Shown piece after piece: positions 27,472-36,039 of a stretch of 64,000 nt of DNA. The stretch comes from Sphingomonas_R arantia. GTDB taxonomy: Bacteria > Pseudomonadota > Alphaproteobacteria > Sphingomonadales > Sphingomonadaceae. The stretch is from NCBI RefSeq assembly GCF_042682045.1, contig NZ_JBHUGS010000002.1, positions 620,001 through 684,000 of the forward strand, written 5' to 3'. Within the stretch, counting starts at the first letter, position 1, and the number at the start of each line of letters is the position of its first letter. Position numbers and translations under genes: made by a program. The notes beneath the pieces were generated by a model. It was not told where the DNA came from, ran no database searches, and saw only the letters and a list, made by a program, of their open reading frames with translations.

Positions 27472-28636
27472 GCATCGCGCGGTACGCCGCGACCGTCTCG
27501 CTCCCCATCGTCGCCCGCGTAAACCGTCCCGCCGCCGCTCGGCTTCCCCGGTGGAGCGTCCTGCGCAACTCCGGGTCGACAATAACGCGCCGCAGCTCAT
27601 GTGCCACTGCCGACGCATCGCACCGCTCCGCCAGCAGCCCCGCCCCGGTCCCGCCTACGAACAGTCGCGCGCTCGGGTCCTCCGCACACGCCACGATCGG
27701 CCGCCCGAACGCCATCGCCTCCTGATACACCAGCCCGAACGACTCGTAGCGCGACGGCGCGACCACGACATGCGTCTTCGCCAGCAATGCGTACAGCTGT
27801 TCGCTCTCCGCGCGCCGGAACGCCATCACCCGCGCCCGCGCCGCCGCCGACAGGTCCGCCACGCGGTCATCACCGACCCCAACCATGGTCAGCGCAAACT
27901 CCGGGATCGCCCCGCGCTCAGCCTCCGCAGCAAGGATCTCGATCGCCGGCGCCAGCGCGTCATAACCCTTGCGATGCTCCGCCCGCCCGACGAACAGCAG
28001 CCGCACCGGACCGCTTGCGGCCTCCGGGTACGCCGCCTCGGCACCCGCGGCGACCAGCGCGGGGTCGAGGCTCAGCCCGACGACATGATGCGCAGGCCCA
28101 GGTTTTGCCACACCGTACAGCGCCGCGATCTTTACTCCATGCGCCGCGGTATTGGAGATCAGCATGTCGCTCCGCGCCGCCGACAGCGCCTCCACCGCCC
28201 GCGCCGCCGCATGGTCGGTCCGCGCCCGCACGCCCCGCCCGCCCGCACCGCTCGTCGCGACCGGCGTCGAATTGCGCGTCACGAACGGCATCCGCCGGTC
28301 GAGCGCCACGAACAGCCCCGGCGCGTACCAGTTTGTCGCTTCGACCACGTCGAACGGCGCGCGCGCATGCTCCGCCCGCACCGCGCGCGCCATCGCCCAC
28401 GGCCCGACCAGGTGCCCCGTCGCCGGCAAACCGCGCAACCGCGCCAGCGCGCCCCCCGCCGGAAGCGCGCAACCGATCACCGTTACCGCCCCATCCATCG
28501 CCCGACCCGACCGGTCGAACGTGAGCACCCGCACGCCATGCCCCGCCTCGGCCAGCGACTGCGCGATCTCCCGCGCGGCGACCGACAATCCGCTCTTTTC
28601 GGGCGGATAGGTCCAGCTGATCACACCGACTTCCAT
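27458..28636 (-). CDS. Glycosyltransferase family 4 (GT-B)
   Basis: A 392-residue GT-B enzyme. The N-terminal domain starts VGVISWTYPPEKSGLSVAA, the usual GT4 acceptor-domain start with the Gly loop; the C-terminal donor domain has LLFVGRAEHRKGYD and the E-x7-E-like block PSRYESFGLVYQEAMAFGRPIV. Sugar donor and acceptor cannot be told. Its ATG overlaps the stop of the upstream glycosyltransferase gene (ATGA at 28633-28638), so the two are translationally coupled. Its 3' end overlaps the convergent zinc-ribbon gene by 14 bp. Confidence 0.9.
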   Translation of the reverse strand: MEVGVISWTYPPEKSGLSVAAREIAQSLAEAGHGVRVLTFDRSGRAMDGAVTVIGCALPAGGALARLRGLPATGHLVGPWAMARAVRAEHARAPFDVVEATNWYAPGLFVALDRRMPFVTRNSTPVATSGAGGRGVRARTDHAAARAVEALSAARSDMLISNTAAHGVKIAALYGVAKPGPAHHVVGLSLDPALVAAGAEAAYPEAASGPVRLLFVGRAEHRKGYDALAPAIEILAAEAERGAIPEFALTMVGVGDDRVADLSAAARARVMAFRRAESEQLYALLAKTHVVVAPSRYESFGLVYQEAMAFGRPIVACAEDPSARLFVGGTGAGLLAERCDASAVAHELRRVIVDPELRRTLHRGSRAAAGRFTRATMGSETVAAYRAMLSRR

Positions 28637-29700
28637 CAGCCGCGATCCTGCGCACCCAGCACCGTGCGGTACAGTGCGACATAGTCCGTCGCCATCCGCC
28701 GCGCGCCGAACCGCGCCTCGAACCGCCGCCGCACCTGCGCCCGGTCGATCGACGGCAGCCGCGCGATCGCCGCAAGCGCCTCCGTCTCGTCGCGCACGAC
28801 GAAGCCCGTGACGCCCTCCTCGATCACCTCGCGCACGCTGCCGCGGTCCCACGCGATCACCGGCGTCCCGCATGCCATCGCCTCGATCATCACCAGCCCG
28901 AACGGTTCGGGCCAGTCGATCGGGAACAGCAGCGCCGCCGCATCGCCCAGCAACCCCTGCTTCGCCCCATCGTCGACCGGCCCGACATACTCCGCATCGG
29001 TCCCCAGCAGCGGACGAACCCGATCCTCGAAATAACGCGGATTGCCGACATCGATGGTCCCCGCCAGCCGGATCGGCCGCCCGGCGGCGCGCGCCACGCG
29101 GATCGCGACGTCCGGCCGCTTCTGGTCCGTCATCCGCCCGATGAACGCAAGATAGCCGCCCGCGCCGTCCCCCAGCCGGTAACGGTCCTCGGCAATCCCG
29201 TGATGGACCACCCCCGCCAGGTTGGACGCCGGAATGTCGGCGGCCTGAGCCCCCGAGATCGCCGCCACCTGCAACCGGTCGAAATGCGCGAAGAACAGCT
29301 TGCGATCGAGTTCGTCGACCCGCCAGTGAATCGTCGTCAGCGCCGGCCGCCCGGCCAGCACCGCGGCATGCGCGAACTCGCCGTGGACATGAACGATGTC
29401 ATGTTCGTCGATCGCGCGCGCGACCATGTCGAGTTGCGCCGCCTCCAGCACCCCCGGCACGCCCGGCGCGACGGGACCACCCGCCGCCCGCTCCAGCGCG
29501 GACAGGCTGGGATGCGCGGACCGCAACCGGGCCGACGTCACACTGTCCGACGGCGCATAAAGCGTCACGTCGTGGCCGAGTGCGACCAGCGCCTCGGTGA
29601 GGTCGGACACGACCCGTTCCGTCCCGCCATGATCGACGGGCGGCGTCGGGAAAATGACCGGGGCGACCTGCGCGATGCGCAGTAACTTATTGATCGACAT
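28636..29700 (-). CDS. Glycosyltransferase family 4 (GT-B)
   Basis: A 354-residue GT4 enzyme of the compact kind: RIAQVAPVIFPTPPVDHGGTERVV (shown here only as the start of the protein), donor site with IGRMTDQKRPDVAI, and PFGLVMIEAMACGTPVIAW carrying the catalytic-type Glu pair. ATG at 29700 is used; TTG and GTG codons precede it directly. It is coupled by ATGA overlap to the second GT4 gene and lies divergent from the SPS/SPP-like fusion gene (68 bp), so the two directions probably share regulation. Confidence 0.9.
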   Translation of the reverse strand: MSINKLLRIAQVAPVIFPTPPVDHGGTERVVSDLTEALVALGHDVTLYAPSDSVTSARLRSAHPSLSALERAAGGPVAPGVPGVLEAAQLDMVARAIDEHDIVHVHGEFAHAAVLAGRPALTTIHWRVDELDRKLFFAHFDRLQVAAISGAQAADIPASNLAGVVHHGIAEDRYRLGDGAGGYLAFIGRMTDQKRPDVAIRVARAAGRPIRLAGTIDVGNPRYFEDRVRPLLGTDAEYVGPVDDGAKQGLLGDAAALLFPIDWPEPFGLVMIEAMACGTPVIAWDRGSVREVIEEGVTGFVVRDETEALAAIARLPSIDRAQVRRRFEARFGARRMATDYVALYRTVLGAQDRG

Positions 29701-29768
29701 CAACACCGGGAACCAGCGGTAGCGGAGCGCGGTTCCGCCATGAACGACAAATGAATGGACGGGGACGT

Positions 29769-31907
29769 ATGTTCGTGATGCACATCGCGTTGCAGGGGTG
29801 CCTGCGCGCCCGCGACGTCGAATATGGTGTGAACGCGGACACTGGCGGCCATATCCGGTACCTGCTCGATCTCGCCCGCGCGTCGGCCGCCGAACCGCGC
29901 GTCGACCGGATCGAGATTGTCACGCGCGGCTTCCGGCAGGACGGCATGGCCGATTGCTACGCCGTGCGGACTGAGGATGTCGATGCCAAGACGCGGATCG
30001 TGCGGCTGGAGACGACCTCGTCCTGCTACCTCGCTAAGGAAGCGCTCTGGGCGGAACATGACAGTTTCAGCGCCGCACTGATCGCCCACATCGCCGCGCT
30101 CGACCGCCGCCCCGAGATCCTCCATGCCCACTACGCCGACGGTGGCGAAATCGCCCGCCGGGTCGGCGCCGCGCTCGACATCCCGTTCCTGTTCACCGCC
30201 CACTCGCTCGGCCGCGTGAAGCGCGATGCGTTCGCCGGTATCGACGACGCCGACGCGCTCGCCGGCATGGACCGTCGGATCGCGCTGGAGGAACGCACGA
30301 TCGCCGCCGCCGCGGGCATCATCGCCTCGTCGCGCGATGAGGCCGAGGTCCAATATGCGGGCTACGACGCCTACCGCCCCGGCCGGATCCGGGTGATCGA
30401 ACCGGGCAGCGATCTTGCCGCGTTCGCCGATGCGGCACCCGATCCTGCGATGGCCGGTCGCATCGACCGGTTCCTTACCGATCCGGACAAGCCGATGATC
30501 CTCGCGATCGCGCGTCCGGTAACGAAGAAGAACCTCGCCGGCCTCGTCCACGCCTATGGCAACGACCCGCATCTGCGCCGCACCGCGAACCTCGTGATCG
30601 TCGCCGGTATCCGCGACGATATCGCCCGGATGGAGCCGGAGATCGCGAGTAATCTCGACGAGTTGCTCCGCCTGATCGACCGCTACGACCTCTACGGTCA
30701 GGTCGCCTATCCCAAGCACCACCTGCCGTCCGAAGTCCCGTCGATCTACGCCCTCGCCCGGCGACGCGGCGGCGTGTTCGTCAACCCGGCCCTCAACGAA
30801 CCGTTCGGGCTGACCCTGCTGGAGGCCGCCGCCGCCGGCCTGCCGATCGTTGCGACCGACAGCGGCGGGCCGAACGACATCGTCGAACGCTGCGGCAACG
30901 GTGTGCTGGTCGATCCGCGAGACCATGGCGCAATGGCCGCCGCGATCGGCCGCATCCTCGACGATCGGCCGCTCTGGGAACGCTATTCCCGCGCCGGTGC
31001 GGTCGCGGTGGCGGCGTACGACTGGACGCGCCATGCCGAACTCTATCACGACTTCGCCGAGTCTGCGCTCGGCCGACGGCCGCCCCGCGCCCTGCCCGCC
31101 GATCCGTCCGGCACGACGATGCTCATCAGCGACATCGACAACACGCTGGTCGGCTGTCCCGCCGCAACGGTCCGGTTCGCCGATTGGCATGGGCGGCAGG
31201 AGGATCTGCTGTTCGGCATCGCCACCGGCCGCTCGCTGCACAGCGCGCAGGCGATCCTGTCGCGCGAAAACGTGCCGCAGCCGCAGGTGCTGATCACCTC
31301 GGTCGGGTCCGAGATCTACCATCTCGACCGCACCGGCACCGCCTACGACCTCGACGAAGGCTGGGCCACGCAGATCGCCGCGGGATGGGACCGCGCGGCG
31401 GTCGCCGCGATCCTTGCCGACGCGACCGACCTGCAACCGCAGGGCTCGCTCGAACAGCGCCTCTTCAAGCTCAGCTACTTCACTCGCGGCGACCCCGATG
31501 CCGCCCGCCGCGTCCGCGACCTGCTGCGCGCCGCGGGCCACGCCTGTTCGGTGATCCAGAGCCACGGCACCTATCTCGACATACTCCCGCACGCCGCGTC
31601 GAAGGGGACCGCGGTCGAGCATGTCCGCCGTCACTACGGCATGGCGCGCGACCAGGTCATGGTGGCGGGCGACAGCGGCAACGACGTGGAGATGCTCCGC
31701 TCGGTCCGCCACTCGATCATCGTCGCCAACCACAGCGACGGGCTCGATCAGGACCCGACACTCGCGCACAGTTTCGTGTCGCGCTACGGTCATGCCGGCG
31801 GCATCATCGACGGCGTCGATCATTTCCGCCGCCAGGCACTCCGCCGCCTGCCCCATGCGGTGTCCGCGACCGAACCGACCTGCAGCCCGTGCGCGTCAGC
31901 GTCCTGA
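29769..31907 (+). CDS. Sucrose-phosphate-synthase-like glycosyltransferase fused to HAD-IIB phosphatase
   Basis: A 712-residue two-domain enzyme. Residues 1 to about 435 form a GT-B domain with sucrose-synthase/SPS-type features (HIALQGCL start, NADTGGHIRYLLDLA loop, AIARPVTKKNLAGLV, NEPFGLTLLEAAAAGLP). Residues about 450-700 form a HAD-IIB domain like sucrose-6-phosphate phosphatase: SDIDNTLVG (nucleophile Asp), ATGRSLHSAQ, ITSVGSEIYH, and GDSGNDVEML. Together they could make sucrose or a related glycoside in two steps, as fused SPS-SPP proteins do in cyanobacteria and some proteobacteria. ATG at 29769 follows GGGG by five bases; ATG at 29751 adds six residues. The acceptor could also be something other than fructose 6-phosphate. 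Confidence 0.85.
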   Translation: MFVMHIALQGCLRARDVEYGVNADTGGHIRYLLDLARASAAEPRVDRIEIVTRGFRQDGMADCYAVRTEDVDAKTRIVRLETTSSCYLAKEALWAEHDSFSAALIAHIAALDRRPEILHAHYADGGEIARRVGAALDIPFLFTAHSLGRVKRDAFAGIDDADALAGMDRRIALEERTIAAAAGIIASSRDEAEVQYAGYDAYRPGRIRVIEPGSDLAAFADAAPDPAMAGRIDRFLTDPDKPMILAIARPVTKKNLAGLVHAYGNDPHLRRTANLVIVAGIRDDIARMEPEIASNLDELLRLIDRYDLYGQVAYPKHHLPSEVPSIYALARRRGGVFVNPALNEPFGLTLLEAAAAGLPIVATDSGGPNDIVERCGNGVLVDPRDHGAMAAAIGRILDDRPLWERYSRAGAVAVAAYDWTRHAELYHDFAESALGRRPPRALPADPSGTTMLISDIDNTLVGCPAATVRFADWHGRQEDLLFGIATGRSLHSAQAILSRENVPQPQVLITSVGSEIYHLDRTGTAYDLDEGWATQIAAGWDRAAVAAILADATDLQPQGSLEQRLFKLSYFTRGDPDAARRVRDLLRAAGHACSVIQSHGTYLDILPHAASKGTAVEHVRRHYGMARDQVMVAGDSGNDVEMLRSVRHSIIVANHSDGLDQDPTLAHSFVSRYGHAGGIIDGVDHFRRQALRRLPHAVSATEPTCSPCASAS

Positions 31908-32746
31908 CGCTGGTGCGCGGCCGCCGCGCGCATCTCGAACGACTGATGCAAGGACTCGCGACCCAGACGCGGGCACCGGACGAGTTCGTCATCGCCTATA
32001 TGCAGGACGCCGCGCCCGCCGACCTGCCCGCGCTGCCGTGCCCCATCCGGATGGTCGCCGTGCCGGGTGAACCGATGCCGCTCGCCCGCGCCCGCAACCA
32101 GGCCGTGGCGACCGCGACCGGCGACCTGCTCCTTCTGCTCGACGTCGACTGCATCCCGTCGCCCACGCTGGTCGAAAGCTATACACAGGCAGCGGCGACC
32201 GCTGACGGGATATTCCTCGGCGAAGTGCTCTACCTCCCCGCCGGCCCGGTCGCGCTCCCGCTCGACTATGCCGCGCTCGACGCGTCGGGTCAGCGCCACC
32301 CGGCGAAACCCGCCCCGCCGACGACCGGCATCGTCCCCGAACCCGACCACGGCGAACTCTGGGGCCTGTCGTTCGCACTGTCCCGCACCGCGTGGGAGCG
32401 CAGCGGCGGGATGGACGAACGCTATGTCGGCTATGGTGGCGAGGAAACCGACTTCGCCGCAGCCCTTGCCGCCGCGCACGTCCCGATGTTCCGCGTCGGG
32501 CAAGCGCGCGCCTACCACCAGCATCACCCGGTCCACGTCCCCCCCTACCAGCATTTCGACCACATCGTCCGCAACGCGCGGCTGTTTCGCACGAAATGGG
32601 GCCGGTGGTGCATGGACTATTGGCTCGGCCAGTTCGCCGATCGCGGGCTGATCGCGATGACCCCGGACGCCATCACGATCCTGCGCCACCCGCGCGCCGA
32701 CGAGATCGCCGCCGCGCGCCAGCCAGACGATGTCCGCTTCAGCTGA
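31889..32746 (+). CDS. Glycosyltransferase family 2 with galactosyltransferase-type C-terminus
   Basis: A 285-residue GT-A enzyme: VSVLTLVRGRRAHLERLMQGL (first strand and helix), nucleotide-binding DVDCIPSPTLV with the DxD-like motif, then WGLSFALSRTAWERSGGMDE and GYGGEETDFAAAL, the galactosyltransferase-type C-terminal block, and HQHHPVH. GTG at 31889 is chosen because it keeps the first beta strand; it overlaps the fusion gene by 19 bp, so the pair is coupled. It ends 8 bp past the stop of the convergent permease gene. It may add a further sugar to the product of the upstream enzyme. Confidence 0.85.
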   Translation: MRVSVLTLVRGRRAHLERLMQGLATQTRAPDEFVIAYMQDAAPADLPALPCPIRMVAVPGEPMPLARARNQAVATATGDLLLLLDVDCIPSPTLVESYTQAAATADGIFLGEVLYLPAGPVALPLDYAALDASGQRHPAKPAPPTTGIVPEPDHGELWGLSFALSRTAWERSGGMDERYVGYGGEETDFAAALAAAHVPMFRVGQARAYHQHHPVHVPPYQHFDHIVRNARLFRTKWGRWCMDYWLGQFADRGLIAMTPDAITILRHPRADEIAAARQPDDVRFS

Positions 32747-34634
32747 CCGGCTCGGCCACCGCCACACCGGTCAGCACGGCCTCGCACGCCGCCACCGCAC
32801 CGCCCAGCGTTCGAACCTGATCCGCCCCGCCGGCCTGTAACTGCGTCGCCATGTCGTCGACCATCGCATCGACCGCCGTCCGCCACAGGCCGACCACGAT
32901 CTTCGCCTCCGGCGCCCGCTGCGACACGCGCCGCACCAGGTAACGCAGATGCGCCGGCGCGCCGACCAGTTCGAGATGGCACAGCGCGACCACCGTCACG
33001 CCGCTCAGATCGAGCGTCCCGATCGCCGCGCGCGACACGGCGGCATGCGTGATGATCCGCGTCGCGATCCCGCGCCGCGCGAGCAGCTGCGCCAGCATCG
33101 CCGCCACCGCCGCATCGAACGGATCGCGCCCCACGACGCACGCCACGACACCGCCCGGCGCGTCCTGCGGCACCGGCGGCGCACCCGCCCCGTCGCGGTG
33201 ATCCTCCAGCTCGCCGATCAGGCCGAGCATCGACCCGCACATCCGCGCCGCCCGGCGATCGTCGATCGTCCCGCGCGCATGGTCGATCCCGGCCAGCCGC
33301 AATCCGGGCACCACGACCTCGTCATAATAACGGTCGAGCGTCCGGTCGGTCAGCAGCGTCTCGGCCTGCGCCAGCGCCTCGTCCGGATTGTCCGCCAGGA
33401 CCCGCTGGTAGAAACTGTCCACCGCGGACAGTGCCGGCCGGTCGCCGAGCAGCACGTCGAAGAACTCCAGCGACTTCACATGCCGCCCGACGACGACCAG
33501 GCACAGCGTCAGCGGCGTCGACAAGATCAACCCGACCGGCCCCCAGATCCACGTCCAGAACACCGCCGCGACGATTACCGACACCGGGGACAGCCCCGTC
33601 GAATGGCCATACAGGAATGGTTCGACGACATAACCGACCAGCGGCTCGACGATCACGAACAGCAACGCGACCGCGATCGCCGTGCCCCAGCCCGGATCGA
33701 TCGCCGCGGCCAGCGCGATCGGCGCGACCGCCGCCAAGAACGACCCGATATAGGGCACGAACCGCAGCAGCCCGGCCAGGATGCCCCACATCGCCGCCGA
33801 CGGCACGCCGATCAGCGCGAGGCCACCGCCGATGATGATCCCGAACCCGGTATTGACCGCGAGCTGCGACGCGAAATACCGGCTGAGCCGCTGCCCCGCC
33901 TCGTCCATCGCGATCGTCGTGCGGTGCAGGTCGTTCGATCCGAACAGCCGGATGAAGCGGTCGCGCAGATCTTCCTTCTGCAACAGCACGAAGATCGCGA
34001 CGATCAGCACGATGACGGTCGTTTCGAGCGGCCCCAGGATCGGTTGCAGGATCGTCCGCGCGACGGTCAGCGGCGACGTCCGCTCCTGCACCACCTCGAC
34101 CAGCACCGGCCGGCGCTCGCCGGTGGCTTCGGCGGCCGGCGCTGCGGCGAGCGACCCACGCCGGACCGGGCGAATCCGCGGCGCGAACTCCTTCGACAGC
34201 GACGCCATCCGCGCGGCGGCGAATGCCTGCGCGCCCTCCATCTTCTGCTCGATCGTCTGGGCATAGCGCGGCGCATCCGCGGTCAGGTTCGCCGCCTGCG
34301 TGCCGATCAGCATGCCGACCGCGGCCAGCACGCCCACCGCGAACAGCACCGTCAGCACCACCGACGGCGCGCGCCACAGCCCGATCCGCTGCAGCATGTT
34401 GACCAGCGGCGCCAGCACGAACGACAGCAGCACGGACAGCGTGATCGGGATCAGCACGTCCTGCGCGAAATACAGCGCGCCCACCACGACCGCCGCGACG
34501 GCGAGCCCCAGCAGGCTCTTCAGCTCCGGCACGGCGGCCGCGGTTACGGTCGACGCGGCATCGGGCGATGGCACGCCCGTCCGGTCGCCGGTGATGATAT
34601 TCTCGTATCCGGCGAGTTTCTCGTCGCTCTGCAT
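32739..34634 (-). CDS. AI-2E family (PerM-like) permease with extra C-terminal soluble domain
   Basis: A 631-residue protein. Residues about 35-385 are an AI-2E/PerM-type transporter core: paired hydrophobic segments, a long helical insert, LLQKEDLRDRFIRLFG, GVPSAAMWGILAGLLRFVPYIG and GPVGLILSTPLTLCLVV. Typical members stop about 20 residues later. Here about 240 more residues follow: a helical part (about 395-490) and an alpha/beta domain (about 495-631; GGVVACVVGRDPFDAAVAAML, VTVVALCHLELVG, EAKIVVGLWR) that looks like a B12-binding-type Rossmann fold without its DxHxxG motif. ATG at 34634 is chosen by GAGG spacing. The transported substrate is unknown; the autoinducer-2 name should not be taken literally. 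Confidence 0.85.
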   Translation of the reverse strand: MQSDEKLAGYENIITGDRTGVPSPDAASTVTAAAVPELKSLLGLAVAAVVVGALYFAQDVLIPITLSVLLSFVLAPLVNMLQRIGLWRAPSVVLTVLFAVGVLAAVGMLIGTQAANLTADAPRYAQTIEQKMEGAQAFAAARMASLSKEFAPRIRPVRRGSLAAAPAAEATGERRPVLVEVVQERTSPLTVARTILQPILGPLETTVIVLIVAIFVLLQKEDLRDRFIRLFGSNDLHRTTIAMDEAGQRLSRYFASQLAVNTGFGIIIGGGLALIGVPSAAMWGILAGLLRFVPYIGSFLAAVAPIALAAAIDPGWGTAIAVALLFVIVEPLVGYVVEPFLYGHSTGLSPVSVIVAAVFWTWIWGPVGLILSTPLTLCLVVVGRHVKSLEFFDVLLGDRPALSAVDSFYQRVLADNPDEALAQAETLLTDRTLDRYYDEVVVPGLRLAGIDHARGTIDDRRAARMCGSMLGLIGELEDHRDGAGAPPVPQDAPGGVVACVVGRDPFDAAVAAMLAQLLARRGIATRIITHAAVSRAAIGTLDLSGVTVVALCHLELVGAPAHLRYLVRRVSQRAPEAKIVVGLWRTAVDAMVDDMATQLQAGGADQVRTLGGAVAACEAVLTGVAVAEPVS

Positions 34635-34798
34635 GACCATATCCTCGTCCGAGTCTTGGATAGACCATAGCGTCCCGGTGCGGTCGGCACATTGGCTATT
34701 GACCGGCCGCCCGGCTTTCCCATCTATTGTGCAATGCAGCATAAACGCGACGTCGCCACGGCGACGCACGACGCCTTATCCCGGAGGGCCAGACCCCG

Positions 34799-35932
34799 AT
34801 GCGTAACATCAGCGACACCATTGCCCGCCTGACCCGCGCGGCGAACCTCCCCACCGGCGCGATGGGCGCGCACATGTTCGGCGGCGCGGGCGAGGCGGAT
34901 CGCCTGACCGACATGGATGCGTTCGGCACCAACCCCGGCGGCTTACGCGCGCGCATCTATGTGCCGTCCGACCTGCCGCAGGGCGCGCCGCTCGTCGTCG
35001 TCCTCCACGGCTGCACACAGACCGCGGCCGGTTACGACCATGGTTCCGGTTGGTCGCGGCTGGCCGATCGTCATGGTTTCGCGCTGCTGTTCCCCGAACA
35101 GCGCCGCGCCAACAACCCGAACCTCTGTTTCAACTGGTTCGTGCCGGCCGACACCGTGCGCGACGACGGCGAACCGCTGTCGATCCGGAACATGGTGGCC
35201 CAGATGATCGCCGATCACGCCATCGATCCGGCACGCGTGTTCGTCACCGGGCTGTCCGCGGGCGGCGCCATGACCGCGGTCATGCTTGCCACCTACCCGG
35301 ATGTGTTCGCCGGCGGTGCCGCGATCGCCGGGCTGCCCTACGGCTCGGCCAGCACGGTGCCCGAGGCGTTCGACCGGATGCGCGGCCATGGCGGCCCTTC
35401 GCGCGATCTTCTCGCAGAACGCGCACGTGCAGCAGCCGGGCATGACGGCCGCTGGCCCACGCTGTCGATCTGGCAGGGTGCGGCCGACCAGACCGTCGCG
35501 CAGAGCAACGCCGACGCGATCGCCGGCCAGTGGCGCGACCTGCACGGCCTGCCCGAACGCCCGACGCAGGAGGAGATGATCGACGGCCATCGTCACCGCG
35601 TCTGGCACGATGCGAACGGCCGCTCGGTGCTGGAGGAGTATCGCATTGCCGGCATGGGTCACGGCACGCCGATCGATCCCACCGCAGGGTCCGATCACGG
35701 CGCCAGCGCGGCCTATATGCTCGACGCCGGCATTGCCTCGTCACACCTTATCCTGCGCTTCTGGGGCCTTGAGACCAACGCGGAGGAGATGACGGTCGAC
35801 GCAGCTGAGGAGCAGCAAGCGGAAACGCCCGCCTCGCCGTTCGCCATGCCGATGGGGACACCCATGGCGATGGGCGGCCCGGTCGGTACCGTCATCGAAA
35901 CCGCACTGCGCAACGCCGGCCTGATGAAATAA
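34799..35932 (+). CDS. PHB-depolymerase-family esterase
   Basis: A 377-residue alpha/beta hydrolase of the LpqC/PhaZ-like type: RIYVPSDLPQGAPLVVVLHGCTQTA (start of the fold; the HGCTQ oxyanion region), FPEQRRANNPNLCFNWF, nucleophile Ser in GLSAGGAMTAVML and a late His in GMGHGTPID. There is no signal peptide, which points to intracellular esters or oligomers rather than an exported depolymerase. The last 60 residues are a Met/Gly/Pro-rich tail. The spacer to the divergent permease is 164 bp. Its substrate could be polyhydroxybutyrate oligomers or another polyester. Confidence 0.88.
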   Translation: MRNISDTIARLTRAANLPTGAMGAHMFGGAGEADRLTDMDAFGTNPGGLRARIYVPSDLPQGAPLVVVLHGCTQTAAGYDHGSGWSRLADRHGFALLFPEQRRANNPNLCFNWFVPADTVRDDGEPLSIRNMVAQMIADHAIDPARVFVTGLSAGGAMTAVMLATYPDVFAGGAAIAGLPYGSASTVPEAFDRMRGHGGPSRDLLAERARAAAGHDGRWPTLSIWQGAADQTVAQSNADAIAGQWRDLHGLPERPTQEEMIDGHRHRVWHDANGRSVLEEYRIAGMGHGTPIDPTAGSDHGASAAYMLDAGIASSHLILRFWGLETNAEEMTVDAAEEQQAETPASPFAMPMGTPMAMGGPVGTVIETALRNAGLMK

Positions 35933-36039
35933 GGCGCTTGCACCCGGGGTCGGTTCAGCGTGGCGAAGGGTGCAGCCCGCTAGACGCCACGGACCGGTTC
36001 GGGCTATGTTCCCGGCAACGACCCCTGGAGTTTCCGACC

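Noticed and set aside
29700..31856. A 718-residue minus-strand open frame opposite the SPS/SPP-like fusion
   Set aside because: It mirrors the real gene and has no recognisable motif; the plus strand carries all the glycosyltransferase and HAD blocks.
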